Positions 1 through 8,505 of a stretch of 64,000 nt of DNA are shown piece by piece; position 1 is the stretch's first letter; each line of letters begins with the position of its first letter. The position numbers and the translations under genes were made by a program. The notes under the pieces are model-generated. The model was not told the origin of the DNA, ran no database searches, and saw only the letters and a list, made by a program, of their open reading frames with translations. This stretch comes from Aquamicrobium lusatiense (lineage in GTDB: Bacteria > Pseudomonadota > Alphaproteobacteria > Rhizobiales > Rhizobiaceae): the NCBI RefSeq assembly GCF_014201615.1, contig NZ_JACHEU010000001.1:701631-765630 (forward strand), written 5' to 3'.

Positions 1-356
1 TCGTCTATCACCGTGCGCCCACGCGGGCCGCGCACCTGCAGCATGTCGCCCGCTGCCGCGCGACGTGCCCACTCCGGGGAAGGCGTGGTGCCATGCAGCA
101 CGAAGTCCATCGCAAGCTGTCGTTTCTTCCTGTCGAAGCTGCGGATGGTGTAATCGCGCCGACCGGTGCCGCCCTCCGGAAGAGGCATGGCCAGTACCAG
201 CGCCTGACCCGGCCGGTACGTCATCTCGTCCAGATTGTCGCCCGTGAACACCACCCGGCGCATGCGCGGCGTAACATCGAAGGCTTCGACCACGCTCAGC
301 GTCCATTCGGGCAGAGGAGGCCGCTTGCGTGGAGCCTGTTCAGTCTGTTGATCCAT
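1..356 (-). CDS. Siderophore-interacting protein (FAD-binding ferric reductase), 3' part outside window
   Basis: This is the N-terminal part (about 118 residues) of a siderophore-interacting protein of the ViuB/FhuF-unrelated SIP family, a flavin reductase that releases iron from imported ferric siderophores or haem in the cytoplasm. The visible segment has the family's beta-barrel pattern: VEAFDVTPRMRRVVFTG near residue 24, the FAD-contact region RDYTIRSFD near residue 66, and a following HG segment. The start is the ATG at 356 (MDQQTEQ). The gene lies 21 bp downstream of the O-methyltransferase and is probably the last or a late gene of the hmu-type operon. The C-terminal NAD(P)H domain is outside the window, so its length cannot be judged. 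Confidence 0.85.
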   Translation of the reverse strand, partial: MDQQTEQAPRKRPPLPEWTLSVVEAFDVTPRMRRVVFTGDNLDEMTYRPGQALVLAMPLPEGGTGRRDYTIRSFDRKKRQLAMDFVLHGTTPSPEWARRAAAGDMLQVRGPRGRTVID

Positions 357-377
357 GATATCTGCCTTATCCAGGTT

Positions 378-1040
378 TCAGGAAAGCACGAGCGACTGGC
401 TGGCCAGCCCCTTGTGGAAGCCGAGCAGCGTGGTGAGATAGCGCGGGCTGGAGTCACCGACATAGGCGAGGAAGCCTTCATCCGGCGGCAGATGATCGGC
501 ATTGTCGGCAATCACCAGCGCGCCGGGACGAAGCCTGTCTTCCAGCATTTTCAGGATTTCGATGTAGAGATCCTTTGCCCCGTCCAGGAAGAGCAGGTCG
601 ATGGGGCCTTGCACGTCGGCCAGCGTCTGCAGCGCATCGCCGGCGCGGATTTCGACGAGCGGAGCCAGCCCGGCATCGGCGAGATTGGCGCGTGCCTTTT
701 CCACCTTGTTTTCATGGAATTCCGAGCCGGTCACCCGCCCGCCCGTGTCAGCCGCGGCCGCCGCGAGGTACAGGGTGGAAATGCCGAAGGAGGTGCCGAA
801 CTCGACGATGTTGCGGGCATTGATCGCCCGCGCCGAGGCATAGAGAAAACGCCCCATGCGCGGCCCGATCGACAGGTAGTTCGTCTTGTGGCGTTCGGAG
901 GTGCGGAAATCCAGCGTGTGGACGGGAGGCGCACTGTCGTCGCGCGGTGCGGCCGCCTGTGCCTCGCGCATGGAGCGGGCAGCGGCGTGTTCGCGTGCGA
1001 GGATGGCCGCGACGTCGGCCCGGTGCAGAGTGCAGGTCAT
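378..1040 (-). CDS. Class I SAM-dependent O-methyltransferase (COMT/CCoAOMT-like)
   Basis: A 220-residue protein matching the small bacterial O-methyltransferase family (catechol/caffeoyl-CoA type). The SAM-binding motif VEFGTSFGIST is at residues 79-89, the FLDGAK motif with the likely metal-binding Asp at 151-156, and an ADNAD motif near 178-182. Such enzymes transfer methyl from SAM to a hydroxyl, often a catechol, using a divalent metal. It sits 16 bp after hmuV and 21 bp before the siderophore-interacting reductase, so it is co-transcribed with an iron uptake system. A role in modifying a catecholate ligand is inference only; the substrate cannot be read from sequence. Confidence 0.85.
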   Translation of the reverse strand: MTCTLHRADVAAILAREHAAARSMREAQAAAPRDDSAPPVHTLDFRTSERHKTNYLSIGPRMGRFLYASARAINARNIVEFGTSFGISTLYLAAAAADTGGRVTGSEFHENKVEKARANLADAGLAPLVEIRAGDALQTLADVQGPIDLLFLDGAKDLYIEILKMLEDRLRPGALVIADNADHLPPDEGFLAYVGDSSPRYLTTLLGFHKGLASQSLVLS

Positions 1041-1056
1041 GGGAAGCTCCTTGGTT

Positions 1057-1809
1057 TCAGGTGGTGAGCACGACCGGGCAGCCGCGCACCGGATGTTCCA
1101 GTATCCGCACCGCCTGCCGGTAGACGTTTTCGATCAGGTCCTGACGCAGCACCTCCCATGGCGGACCATCCGCTGCGACGCGGCCCTGCGACAGGAGCAC
1201 GATCTTGTCGGCATGGGCGGCGGCCAGATTGAGGTCATGGAGAACGGCCACGACGGTCGCGCCACCGGCTGCCATCTCGCGCGCCATGGCCAGAACCCGC
1301 TCCTGATGGCGCAGGTCGAGTGCGGCGGTCGGCTCATCCAGCAGCACGACCGGTGTCGCCTGCGCCATGACGCGTGCGAAGGTGGTGCGCGCCTGTTCGC
1401 CGCCGGACAGCGTCTGGGCGTTGCGGAACGCCATGTCCCGGACCTCGGAGCCGTTCATGGCGGCAAGCACGGCGCGCTCGTCCTCATCGGGCGGCAGGTC
1501 GCGAAAGGCGCGGCCCATGGCGACCACCTCCTCGACGGTGTAGCCGAAGCGGATCACCGACCCCTGCGGAAAGACCGAACGGACCTGCGCCAGCTCACGC
1601 ACCGAATGGGCGTGAACCGCCTTGCCCGCCAGCTCGACCGATCCCTTGTCCGGCTTGCGATCGCCGGCGATGACGGAGAGCAGGGTGGACTTGCCGGCGC
1701 CGTTGGGTCCGACAAGCGCTGTCAGCGTGCCGGGTTCGCAGCGGGCAGACACGTCTTCCAGCAGATTGCGGGTACCGACCGTAACGGTGATGTCGAAGAT
1801 GTCGATCAT
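1057..1809 (-). CDS. hmuV: Haem/siderophore ABC transporter ATP-binding protein, HmuV-like
   Basis: A 250-residue ABC ATPase that powers import of haem or a ferric chelate through the adjacent FecCD-type permease. Walker A GPNGAGKS is at 34-41, the signature is LSGGEQ at 134-139 (the Glu-Gln variant is common in HmuV), and Walker B VVLLDEP is at 154-160, followed by the H-loop LHDLN. The ATG at 1809 overlaps the stop of the permease gene (ATGA), indicating translational coupling. The haem assignment comes from family resemblance and gene order T-U-V; a siderophore substrate is not excluded, given the STN receptor and SIP reductase in the same operon. Confidence 0.85.
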   Translation of the reverse strand: MIDIFDITVTVGTRNLLEDVSARCEPGTLTALVGPNGAGKSTLLSVIAGDRKPDKGSVELAGKAVHAHSVRELAQVRSVFPQGSVIRFGYTVEEVVAMGRAFRDLPPDEDERAVLAAMNGSEVRDMAFRNAQTLSGGEQARTTFARVMAQATPVVLLDEPTAALDLRHQERVLAMAREMAAGGATVVAVLHDLNLAAAHADKIVLLSQGRVAADGPPWEVLRQDLIENVYRQAVRILEHPVRGCPVVLTT

Positions 1810-2909
1810 GTCGGCGCGATCCCGAACCTGCGGCTGCGGTAGATCATCCACAGGAAGAACGGCCCGCCCAGCGACCCCATGATCACCCCGATCGGCACTT
1901 CGGAAGGCGGGTCGAGCGTGCGCGCGGCAAGGTCCGCCAGCATCACCAGCAGCGCGCCGCCGGCGGCGGAGAAAGGAATGAGCAGCCGGTGCGCCGGGCC
2001 GATCATCAGCCGGAACAGATGCGGCACGACGAGGCCGACGAAGCCGATGGTGCCGTTGAAGGAGACGGCAGCCGCCACCAGCAGGGCGGTGACGAAGATG
2101 AGCTTGCGGCGCAGCAGGGTAACGTCGACGCCGAGATGGCGGGCCTGCCGCTCCCCCAGCGCGAGAAGATCCAGCGGACGTGCCCAGCGGCAGAGCAGGG
2201 CGATGCCGATGATCGTGGGCGGAGCGGATATGGCGACGGTCAGCCACTTTGCGCTCGACAGCGAGCCCATTGACCAGAAGGTGAGGCTCTGCAGCTGATC
2301 GGCGGTGGCGAGATAGGTCAGGTAGCCGGCAAAGGCGCCGCCGATGGCGTTGACGGCAATGCCGACCAGCAGCAGTTTCGAATTGTCGCTGCCTTCCTGT
2401 CCGGGCCGCGCCAGCGCGTAGATCAGGAAGGTGGTGCCAACGCCCGCGAGAAATGCTCCGACCGGCAGGGTCCACATGCCGAAGGTGGAAATCTGGAGAA
2501 CCACGACCATGATGGCGCCGAGCGAGGCTCCGCTGGAGACGCCGACGATGCCGGGATCCGCGAGCGGGTTGCCGAACAGCCCCTGCATGGCGGCGCCGCA
2601 GGTGGCAAGGCTTGCCCCGACGATGACGGCGGTCAGCACGCGCGCCAGCCGCAGATCCCAGACCACGGCCTGATTGAGAGCGGCTGTCTGGTCGAGCGGA
2701 GCCGAGCTGAAGCGCGAGACGACGGCGTCGAACACATCGCCCGGCGACAGGGAAACGGCACCGATGGCAATCGAGGCGAAGAAGGCAAGGACCAGGCAGG
2801 CCCCCATGCACAGCGCGATCAGCGGCGTGCGGTCGGCAGGCCGCGCCAGTTGGTCGGCCGGTCGGTTGGCCAGTTGGTCGGCCAGTCGGTTGGTTCGCGT
2901 GTTGCTCAC
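1806..2909 (-). CDS. hmuU: Haem/siderophore ABC transporter permease, FecCD family (HmuU-like)
   Basis: A 367-residue polytopic inner-membrane permease of the BtuC/FecCD family. The conserved block GAAMQGLFGNPLADPG near residue 105 and GFVGLVVPH near residue 290 are typical. The start is taken as GTG at 2909, which overlaps the TGA of hmuT (GTGA); the open frame runs much further upstream but inside hmuT. The N-terminus carries an unusual tandem repeat, NRLADQLA followed by NRPADQLA, just before the first membrane segment. It couples HmuT to HmuV in the periplasmic-binding-protein-dependent importer. Confidence 0.85.
   Translation of the reverse strand: MSNTRTNRLADQLANRPADQLARPADRTPLIALCMGACLVLAFFASIAIGAVSLSPGDVFDAVVSRFSSAPLDQTAALNQAVVWDLRLARVLTAVIVGASLATCGAAMQGLFGNPLADPGIVGVSSGASLGAIMVVVLQISTFGMWTLPVGAFLAGVGTTFLIYALARPGQEGSDNSKLLLVGIAVNAIGGAFAGYLTYLATADQLQSLTFWSMGSLSSAKWLTVAISAPPTIIGIALLCRWARPLDLLALGERQARHLGVDVTLLRRKLIFVTALLVAAAVSFNGTIGFVGLVVPHLFRLMIGPAHRLLIPFSAAGGALLVMLADLAARTLDPPSEVPIGVIMGSLGGPFFLWMIYRSRRFGIAPT
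2846..2893. repeat. Two tandem 24-bp repeats in the 5' end of hmuU
   Basis: Positions 2846-2869 and 2870-2893 are consecutive 24-bp units differing at one base. They encode the in-frame octapeptide duplication NRLADQLA/NRPADQLA in the cytoplasmic N-terminal tail of HmuU, with a partial third unit after it. Confidence 0.9.
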
Positions 2910-3814
2910 GGGAACATCTTGTGCAGGGCGCGCGACAGCGCACGCGTCGCTATGCCTGAGGAGGCGGCATCCGCCCGCACATGCAGTTCGCGCATGATGA
3001 TGAGGTTGCGGTTGCGGCCCGCCGGGGTCAGGGCGACGCCCGGATAGGCATCCCAGATGCCGTCCAGATCGCCGAAGGCCGGCAGTTCCACCTCGGAAAT
3101 GAGGATGACATCCGGCGCCATGAGAACCATGCCCTCGGGAGTGACGGGCCTGTAGCGGTCGCGGCCGACCTCGGCTGCTGCATTGACGGCGCCCACCCGC
3201 AGGATCAGATTGTGGACGGCCGTTTCCGCGCCGCCGGCCGTGAAGCTGGTGCCCGCCCCCATCTTCGAGGCATGGACGATGCGCAGGGGGCGCCCTTCGA
3301 CGGAAACAGGCTCCATGGCCTTGTAGTCGGCTTCCATGGCGGCAATCAGTTTTTCGCCGCGCTCCTCCAGGCCGAGCAGAGCGGCAAGCCGGGAGACCTT
3401 TTCCGTAGCCGGCAGGGTGCGGTCGATCAGGTCGGTGCGGATGCCAAGTCCGGCCAGCCCGTCCAGCAGACGCTGGTTGATGACCGTGGAGCCGATCACC
3501 AGCTGCGGGCGCATGGCCAGCACACCTTCCACACCTGCCCATTCGCGCACCTTGTGGGGAGTGTCTTCGATGCCGGGAAGATCGATGTCGGCCGGGCGGG
3601 CCAGAATGCGGTTCGCCGCGCCGAGCGCGACCGAGATCTCGACCAGATCGGCGCCCAGCAGCACCACATGGCGCCCTTCCATTGCCGTCCCGCCGGGTTC
3701 CGCTGGCTGGTAAAGTTGCGGATAGGGCTGTTCGCCGGACAGGTCGACAGTGGTGGCCGAAGCATTTCCCGCAAGCAGCGCGGACATCAGGCAGGCCAGC
3801 AGGGCAAAACGCAT
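2906..3814 (-). CDS. hmuT: Periplasmic haem/siderophore-binding protein, HmuT-like
   Basis: A 302-residue binding protein of the BtuF/FepB fold. It begins with a Sec signal peptide (MRFALLACLMSALLAGNASA). The core has the usual layout: RHVVLLGADLVEISVALGA near residue 50, a LAMRPQLVIGS strand near 100 and a long linker helix. The ATG at 3814 is preferred over the GTG at 3823 because AAAGGTG lies 8 bases upstream of the ATG. The stop overlaps hmuU's GTG start. It delivers ligand from the outer-membrane receptor encoded just upstream (57 bp) to HmuUV. Haem versus siderophore is unresolved. Confidence 0.82.
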   Translation of the reverse strand: MRFALLACLMSALLAGNASATTVDLSGEQPYPQLYQPAEPGGTAMEGRHVVLLGADLVEISVALGAANRILARPADIDLPGIEDTPHKVREWAGVEGVLAMRPQLVIGSTVINQRLLDGLAGLGIRTDLIDRTLPATEKVSRLAALLGLEERGEKLIAAMEADYKAMEPVSVEGRPLRIVHASKMGAGTSFTAGGAETAVHNLILRVGAVNAAAEVGRDRYRPVTPEGMVLMAPDVILISEVELPAFGDLDGIWDAYPGVALTPAGRNRNLIIMRELHVRADAASSGIATRALSRALHKMFP

Positions 3815-3870
3815 GACTATCACCTTTGAAGGGCGGCAGGGGTACGTGACCGCATGCCGCCGGTCATTCT

Positions 3871-6276
3871 TCAGAATGTGGTGCGCGCACCGAGCCAGAA
3901 GCGCCTGCCGTCTTCGATATACTGGTAGGAACCGGTGCGGTCGGGATCATAGTTGGTCTTGTCGGTCAGATTATAGACAGCACCGTTGAGAGTGAAGCTG
4001 TCATTCACCTGCCAGGAGAAGCCAACATCGAAGGTCAGCAGATCGCCGGCGCTCTTGTTCATGGGATTGCTGCCGCCGCCCCAGTTGACGCCCTGATTGT
4101 CCTTGCCCCGGTAATTGGCGCGCACATAAGTGGCCAGCGTCTCGTAAGCCTGCCAGTCGAGCCGCAGGCTGGCGGCGTGACGGGGGGTGGAAACCGGAGC
4201 CAGCCCGTCGGCCTGCCCGAGCGGGAAGCCGTAGACGCTGATGCCGTCGGTCTTCATCTTGGAATCGGTGTAGGTATAGTTGCCGCTCAGCGTGAAGGGG
4301 TCATCGATATTCCAGCGCCCCGCAAGCTCCACGCCCTGAATGATGGCTTCGGGTACATTGAAGTACACGCTCATCGGGCGCCCGTCCGGGCCGCTCCAGC
4401 AACCATTGCCGTCGGATGGCTGTCCCGACGGCGCGTTGAGGCAGCGCGATCCAGTATTGGCGATCTTGTCGTCGTAGTCGGTATGGAAATAGGTGATGTT
4501 GGCCGAGAAATTGCTCAGATTGTCGTAGTAGAGGCCGATCTCCTTGTTGAGGCTGGTTTCCGGCTTCAGCTCGGGATTGCCCCAGGTCGTCGCGCCGCCG
4601 CGCTGGCCATTGCCGATATAGGGCACATACTCCTTCATCGTGGGCGGCACGAAACCTGTCGCGACGCCGCCCTTGATGGCCCAGTTCTCGTTCGGCCGCC
4701 AGTTGCCGTAGAGGCGTGGGGAGATGTGGTCGCTGAAGATGGAGTTGTTGTCGTAGCGGATGCCGCCCGTCAGGGAGAAGGTATCCGTCATCTTCCACTC
4801 GTCCTCGGCGAACAGCGCCCACTGGTCCACTTCGGCCGAAAGCTGGCCGGTTGCCGGGGTGCCGTCCGGCAGCGGCGGCAGTTGTCCGTTGCGCATGCCG
4901 CCGATGTCGAGAATCTGGCGACGCCACTGGCCGCCAAAGCTGAGCGTGTGCCGGTCTCCCAGCGGCGCGACGAAGCTGCCGTCAATGGTGTGGTTGGCAA
5001 GGTCGGGCATCCATGTGTCGGGAGCGCCTGCGGTGAACGTGTCCCGCGAAGCGGTGTCATACACATAGGAGAACTGGGAGGTGCCAAAATCCCACCGCCC
5101 CGTATGGGCAAGCGTGTAGCTCTCCCTGTCATAGTCCCGGTAGACGTCGGACGTTCCGGTGGAGCTGTTTCCGGCAGTTTCCCAGTAGCGCTGATGGCTC
5201 TTGTGCGCCTCGAACAGGATGTCGTGGTCGGGCGTTGGCGTGAACCACAGCCGTGCGGTTCCGTTGAGATTGTCGCTCTCGTTGAAGCCGCCCGGAATCT
5301 GGTCCTCGTCGCGGGCGGTCTTGTATCCCCAGACCTGAAGGCCAAGAAGTTCGGGCACGATCGGACCGGTCAGGTAGAAATCGCCGAGATAGGCATTTCC
5401 CGCACGGGAATTGCCCTGCAGCGTCACATCCGCCCCGACCGAGCCTGACCACTCCTCGGCGACCTTGCGTGTGATGATGTTGATGACGCCGCCCATGGCG
5501 TCGGAGCCGTAGCGCGACGACATCGGCCCGCGCACGACCTCGATGCGGTCCACGGCCCCGATCGGCGGCATCCAGTTGTCTTCGACGGAGTTGCCGCTCT
5601 TGGGGTTCAGTTCGCGGGTGCTGTTCTGGCGGCGGCCATCGACCATGATCAGCGTACCGGCGGGCGGCATGCCGCGAATGGAAATGTCGCCATTGTCGCC
5701 GCCCACCATGGTCACGCCTTCGACATGGCGCACGGCATCCATCAGCGAGCGATAGGGCTTCGTCTCAAGCTCTTCGCGCGGAATGAGGGTGATGCTTGCC
5801 GGCGCTTCGACAAGGGCCTGGGCAAACCCGCCTGCGGTGACGGTGATGGCATCGAGAACGAGGGCTCCTTCGGTGTCCGGCGGAAGCGTGCCGGTGCTGT
5901 CCGGCAGACCGATGACGGCGGTGCGGTCGGCGTTGATGCGGAAGGGTATGCCGGTTCCCTGCAGCAACTGGCTCAGGGCCTGCTGTGGCGTGAGCGTGCC
6001 TTTGACGGCCCGTGAGGTGACGCCATCCGACGTCGACGAAGCAAGCGTTACCTGCAATCCGGATTGCCTGCCGAACGTGTTGAGCGCGCTGGCGAGGGAT
6101 TGGGCGGGAATATCGAAGGCGCGGGCGGCAGCGACTTCGCCCGACTGGGCGCCGGCATGCTGGACGTGAAGCAGGGGAGCCGCGAAACCGATCAGCGCGG
6201 ATGTGGCCAGCAGCCGTCCGGCAAGCGCGATGCGGATACGGGTGGTGTGTTTGCGGCGATGTGCGTGCACGCCCAT
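3871..6276 (-). CDS. TonB-dependent outer-membrane receptor with N-terminal STN signalling domain
   Basis: An 801-residue FecA-class transducer/receptor. After a long signal peptide comes an STN (secretin/TonB N-terminal) domain with FDIPAQSLASALNTFGRQSG near residues 54-73. A TonB-box-like DAITVTA follows, then a plug domain with IRGMPPAGTLIMVDGRR and YGSDAMGGVINIITRKV, and a 22-strand-type barrel ending in the C-terminal Phe typical of outer-membrane proteins. The barrel resembles FepA/CirA-type receptors. The open frame starts at 6309, but ATG 6276 has a CCGGAG ribosome site 8 bases upstream. The STN domain lets ligand binding signal to FecR and hence FecI, both encoded directly upstream. 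It is a paralogue of the receptor at 21.4-23.5 kb. Confidence 0.9.
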   Translation of the reverse strand: MGVHAHRRKHTTRIRIALAGRLLATSALIGFAAPLLHVQHAGAQSGEVAAARAFDIPAQSLASALNTFGRQSGLQVTLASSTSDGVTSRAVKGTLTPQQALSQLLQGTGIPFRINADRTAVIGLPDSTGTLPPDTEGALVLDAITVTAGGFAQALVEAPASITLIPREELETKPYRSLMDAVRHVEGVTMVGGDNGDISIRGMPPAGTLIMVDGRRQNSTRELNPKSGNSVEDNWMPPIGAVDRIEVVRGPMSSRYGSDAMGGVINIITRKVAEEWSGSVGADVTLQGNSRAGNAYLGDFYLTGPIVPELLGLQVWGYKTARDEDQIPGGFNESDNLNGTARLWFTPTPDHDILFEAHKSHQRYWETAGNSSTGTSDVYRDYDRESYTLAHTGRWDFGTSQFSYVYDTASRDTFTAGAPDTWMPDLANHTIDGSFVAPLGDRHTLSFGGQWRRQILDIGGMRNGQLPPLPDGTPATGQLSAEVDQWALFAEDEWKMTDTFSLTGGIRYDNNSIFSDHISPRLYGNWRPNENWAIKGGVATGFVPPTMKEYVPYIGNGQRGGATTWGNPELKPETSLNKEIGLYYDNLSNFSANITYFHTDYDDKIANTGSRCLNAPSGQPSDGNGCWSGPDGRPMSVYFNVPEAIIQGVELAGRWNIDDPFTLSGNYTYTDSKMKTDGISVYGFPLGQADGLAPVSTPRHAASLRLDWQAYETLATYVRANYRGKDNQGVNWGGGSNPMNKSAGDLLTFDVGFSWQVNDSFTLNGAVYNLTDKTNYDPDRTGSYQYIEDGRRFWLGARTTF

Positions 6277-6329
6277 TTTCTCGGTCTCCGGCATATGACG
6301 CACAGTCAAGGCGTGCGTTTCCGGAGATA

Positions 6330-6357
6330 CAGACGATCGGCTCGCGATTTTTTTTCA
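6330..6357 (-). promoter_or_regulatory. Candidate ECF (FecI-type) promoter of the STN receptor gene
   Basis: On the minus strand a -35-like TGAAAA (6352-6357) and a -10-like CGTCTG (6330-6335) are separated by 16 bases. A CGTC-type -10 element is typical of ECF sigma factors of the FecI/PvdS group. The predicted transcript would start about 45 bases before ATG 6276. Spacing and context fit; the sigma specificity is inferred. Confidence 0.4.
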
Positions 6358-6391
6358 TCTGACGGCATTTTTTTTGCCGCCGGAAGAAATT

Positions 6392-7390
6392 TCACAGGCG
6401 CGACAGGATCCGCAGGTAAGGGGAGACGGCGCGCACCCGGCCGCCGTAGGGCTCGACAAGCGCGCGCAACGCACGGTCGGGATCGCGCAGGTCATAGAGG
6501 CCCGTAACGCGCCTTGCCGCCAGATCGCGGTCCGGAACGCTGATCCAGGCCGGGTGATAGCGCTGCAATTGTTCGGCCACGAAACCGATCGTGGCATCGC
6601 TCACGAACAGGTAGCCATTGCGCCATGCCGCAATATCGTCCTTCGCGATGGGATTGCGCGACATTTCGCCAGTCTGCCGGTCGACGCGCATCATCTCGCC
6701 CGGAGCAAGATGCGCGTTGCCGCTTGTGCCTTCCCGGCTGTAGCCGACATCGACAGAGCCATGTTCGAGCTGCACGGTTGCGGTGCTGGTGGTAAGCTGG
6801 ACGTCGAAGGCTGTTCCCAGAACCGCGACGGTGACTTCTCCAGCCTTCACGGTGAACGGACGCGCAACGTCGCGCCTCACTTCAAAGAAAGCCTCGCCGG
6901 CCAGCAATGTGACGCTGCGCTCATGGCTGCTGACAGTCGCGGCAATGGCGCTGTCTGCGCCAAGCGTCACGGTCGAGCCATCCGCGAGGGTGATCACCCG
7001 GCTTTCCGCCGTGCCTGTCAGATGGTCTGCCTGCAACCGCAGCATGAACGAGGGGGCTGACAGTGCAAGAAACGCCACGCAGGCTGTGGCAACGGCAATG
7101 CCGGCAATCCTGCGCCATCCGCCTGATACGGAATGTCCGCTCCGCGAAAGGCGCCTTCGGCTCCGCGTTCTCTGCTTCCAGGCCGCCTCGTGCGTGGGTG
7201 CTACTTCGCCGATCAGCCGCCAGGATCTGCCGATGCTGGCCCATGCGCGCGCATGTTCGGGAGAACGCGCAAGCCACGTCTCGAATTCTTCTGCTGTGCG
7301 GGCATCGCGCGGCGCTTCCTGAAGCCGCAGGAGCCAGTCGGCCGCTTCATCCAGCAAGGGGTCTGTGTGGTTTTCGTCGCCCAAGGTCAT
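6392..7390 (-). CDS. fecR: FecR-family anti-sigma/sigma regulator
   Basis: A 332-residue inner-membrane regulator. The N-terminal cytoplasmic domain (DUF4880-like, residues about 14-55, with the conserved EFETWLARSPEHARAW) binds the ECF sigma factor. A single membrane span lies at about 95-113. The periplasmic FecR domain (about 130-225, ADGSTVTLGADSAI) is followed by a C-terminal STN-binding part. It relays receptor occupancy from the STN domain to FecI. It lies 111 bp downstream of fecI and 115 bp upstream of the receptor gene. Confidence 0.92.
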   Translation of the reverse strand: MTLGDENHTDPLLDEAADWLLRLQEAPRDARTAEEFETWLARSPEHARAWASIGRSWRLIGEVAPTHEAAWKQRTRSRRRLSRSGHSVSGGWRRIAGIAVATACVAFLALSAPSFMLRLQADHLTGTAESRVITLADGSTVTLGADSAIAATVSSHERSVTLLAGEAFFEVRRDVARPFTVKAGEVTVAVLGTAFDVQLTTSTATVQLEHGSVDVGYSREGTSGNAHLAPGEMMRVDRQTGEMSRNPIAKDDIAAWRNGYLFVSDATIGFVAEQLQRYHPAWISVPDRDLAARRVTGLYDLRDPDRALRALVEPYGGRVRAVSPYLRILSRL

Positions 7391-7501
7391 CTCTGTCGCG
7401 GTCTTTCGGTGCCGCCGTACCTGTTCGCACCCGGTTCATATCCCCCGGTTCATATCCAAAGACGACCGGGACAGGAATTTTTTTCATTGGGGGTCGCTGT
7501 C

Positions 7502-8008
7502 TCAGGAGCGATCGAGTTGCGCAGCCACTTTCACCATGGCGGTGCGAATGTGGCGATGGGCCGTGGCCACTGAAATATCGAGATGGGCGGCGACTTCCTC
7601 CAGCGTGAAACCGCCGAAGCGATACATCTCCACCGCCACCCGCATCTCGTCCGGCAAGGTGGCCAGCACATGCGACACGACACGGATCTGATCGCAGAAC
7701 AGCAGGGACTGCTCCGGTGTGTGTGCATCGCGCGGCGCTGCCCAGAAGGGGGCATTCCTGCCGCCTTCACGCTGTTCGATCTTGCGACGCTTGAGCACAT
7801 CGAAAGCAAGGTTGCGTACGATACGGTAAAGATAGGCAAGCGTCAGTTCCGGCGCGCCGAGCTGGGCTCTGGCGGGAGAGAACCGCAAAAACGCATCCTG
7901 AACGATATCTTCCGCCGCATCCCGCGAGCCGAGAATCGGCGTGGCATAGTCGATCAGGGCGACACGATGGGTAAGATAGAGGAGATGGCGGTCTTCTGAC
8001 TCCGTCAT
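7502..8008 (-). CDS. fecI: ECF sigma factor, FecI family
   Basis: A 168-residue extracytoplasmic-function sigma factor. Region 2 includes DAAEDIVQDAFLRF and YLYRIVRNLAFDVLKRR; region 4 includes LPDEMRVAVEMYRFGGFTLEEVAAHLDIS, a helix-turn-helix for the -35 element. The start is the ATG at 8008 (MTESED); the frame stays open to 8125 but the extra residues are Cys/Arg-rich and not sigma-like. It is expected to direct transcription of the STN receptor and uptake operon, under FecR control. Confidence 0.92.
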   Translation of the reverse strand: MTESEDRHLLYLTHRVALIDYATPILGSRDAAEDIVQDAFLRFSPARAQLGAPELTLAYLYRIVRNLAFDVLKRRKIEQREGGRNAPFWAAPRDAHTPEQSLLFCDQIRVVSHVLATLPDEMRVAVEMYRFGGFTLEEVAAHLDISVATAHRHIRTAMVKVAAQLDRS

Positions 8009-8505
8009 CGGGCTTAAGCTCTTGCAAGGGCCGCAGATATGACTTCTGGCTGCCCGCGCCCGAAGACGTTTTCTCTCTCCCGGACAACAGAGCATCCGGT
8101 CATCTAATATGAACACATGGCTCAACTTTTCCTAGCAGGGCCGGATGGCCTCTGCAATAGGCAGGGCGAGCCCGAAACAGGTGCTTTTCATAGGGTGTTG
8201 CGAGATGCGCGCCTGCATGAACGCCACGCACATGAGCCGGCCCTGTCGGCTGTCCCGTTGGCGACGACCCGAGCCGGGGCCGGCTGACAGGGATGCGTCC
8301 TCATGGACAATACTGGTTCGGCTGAGCGGTCACGGAAATCTGCGGCCAGCAAGCGCGGTGCCTGCGGGCAGCCGCCAGAAGAAAACTTCTCCCTGCCGGG
8401 AAGGCCGAAACTATCGCGAAGGGGGGAGTGCCAGCCGCACCTTAATGAGGGGCTGGCCGCCAGTTTGCCGGGCATACGGCAAACTGGCTGACTGGCAGGA
8501 GGGCT
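8009..8505. other. 497-bp stretch without a convincing gene, rich in inverted repeats
   Basis: Open frames here lack ribosome sites and family features. The part next to 8008 should hold the fecI promoter. Two strong inverted repeats are visible: AGCCGGCCC (8235-8243) with GGGCCGGCT (8277-8285), and the perfect 11-bp arms at 8460-8487. A small RNA is possible but unsupported. Confidence 0.5.
8460..8487. terminator. Perfect 11-bp stem-loop downstream of the small gene at 8.5 kb
   Basis: CCAGTTTGCCG (8460-8470) and CGGCAAACTGG (8477-8487) flank a 6-base loop. The hairpin lies 19 bp past the stop of the minus-strand gene that ends at 8506. No T-tract follows on either strand, so termination would be non-classical; it may instead stabilise a 3' end. 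Confidence 0.4.

Noticed and set aside
93..1067. Long plus-strand open frame of 324 codons opposite the O-methyltransferase and SIP genes
   Set aside because: It is antisense to two clear gene families, lacks a ribosome site and has no recognisable domain; typical of GC-rich shadow frames.
4177..5448. 423-codon plus-strand frame opposite the STN receptor
   Set aside because: Antisense to a well-supported receptor gene, with composition (Val/Arg/Gly-rich) expected from frame shadowing.
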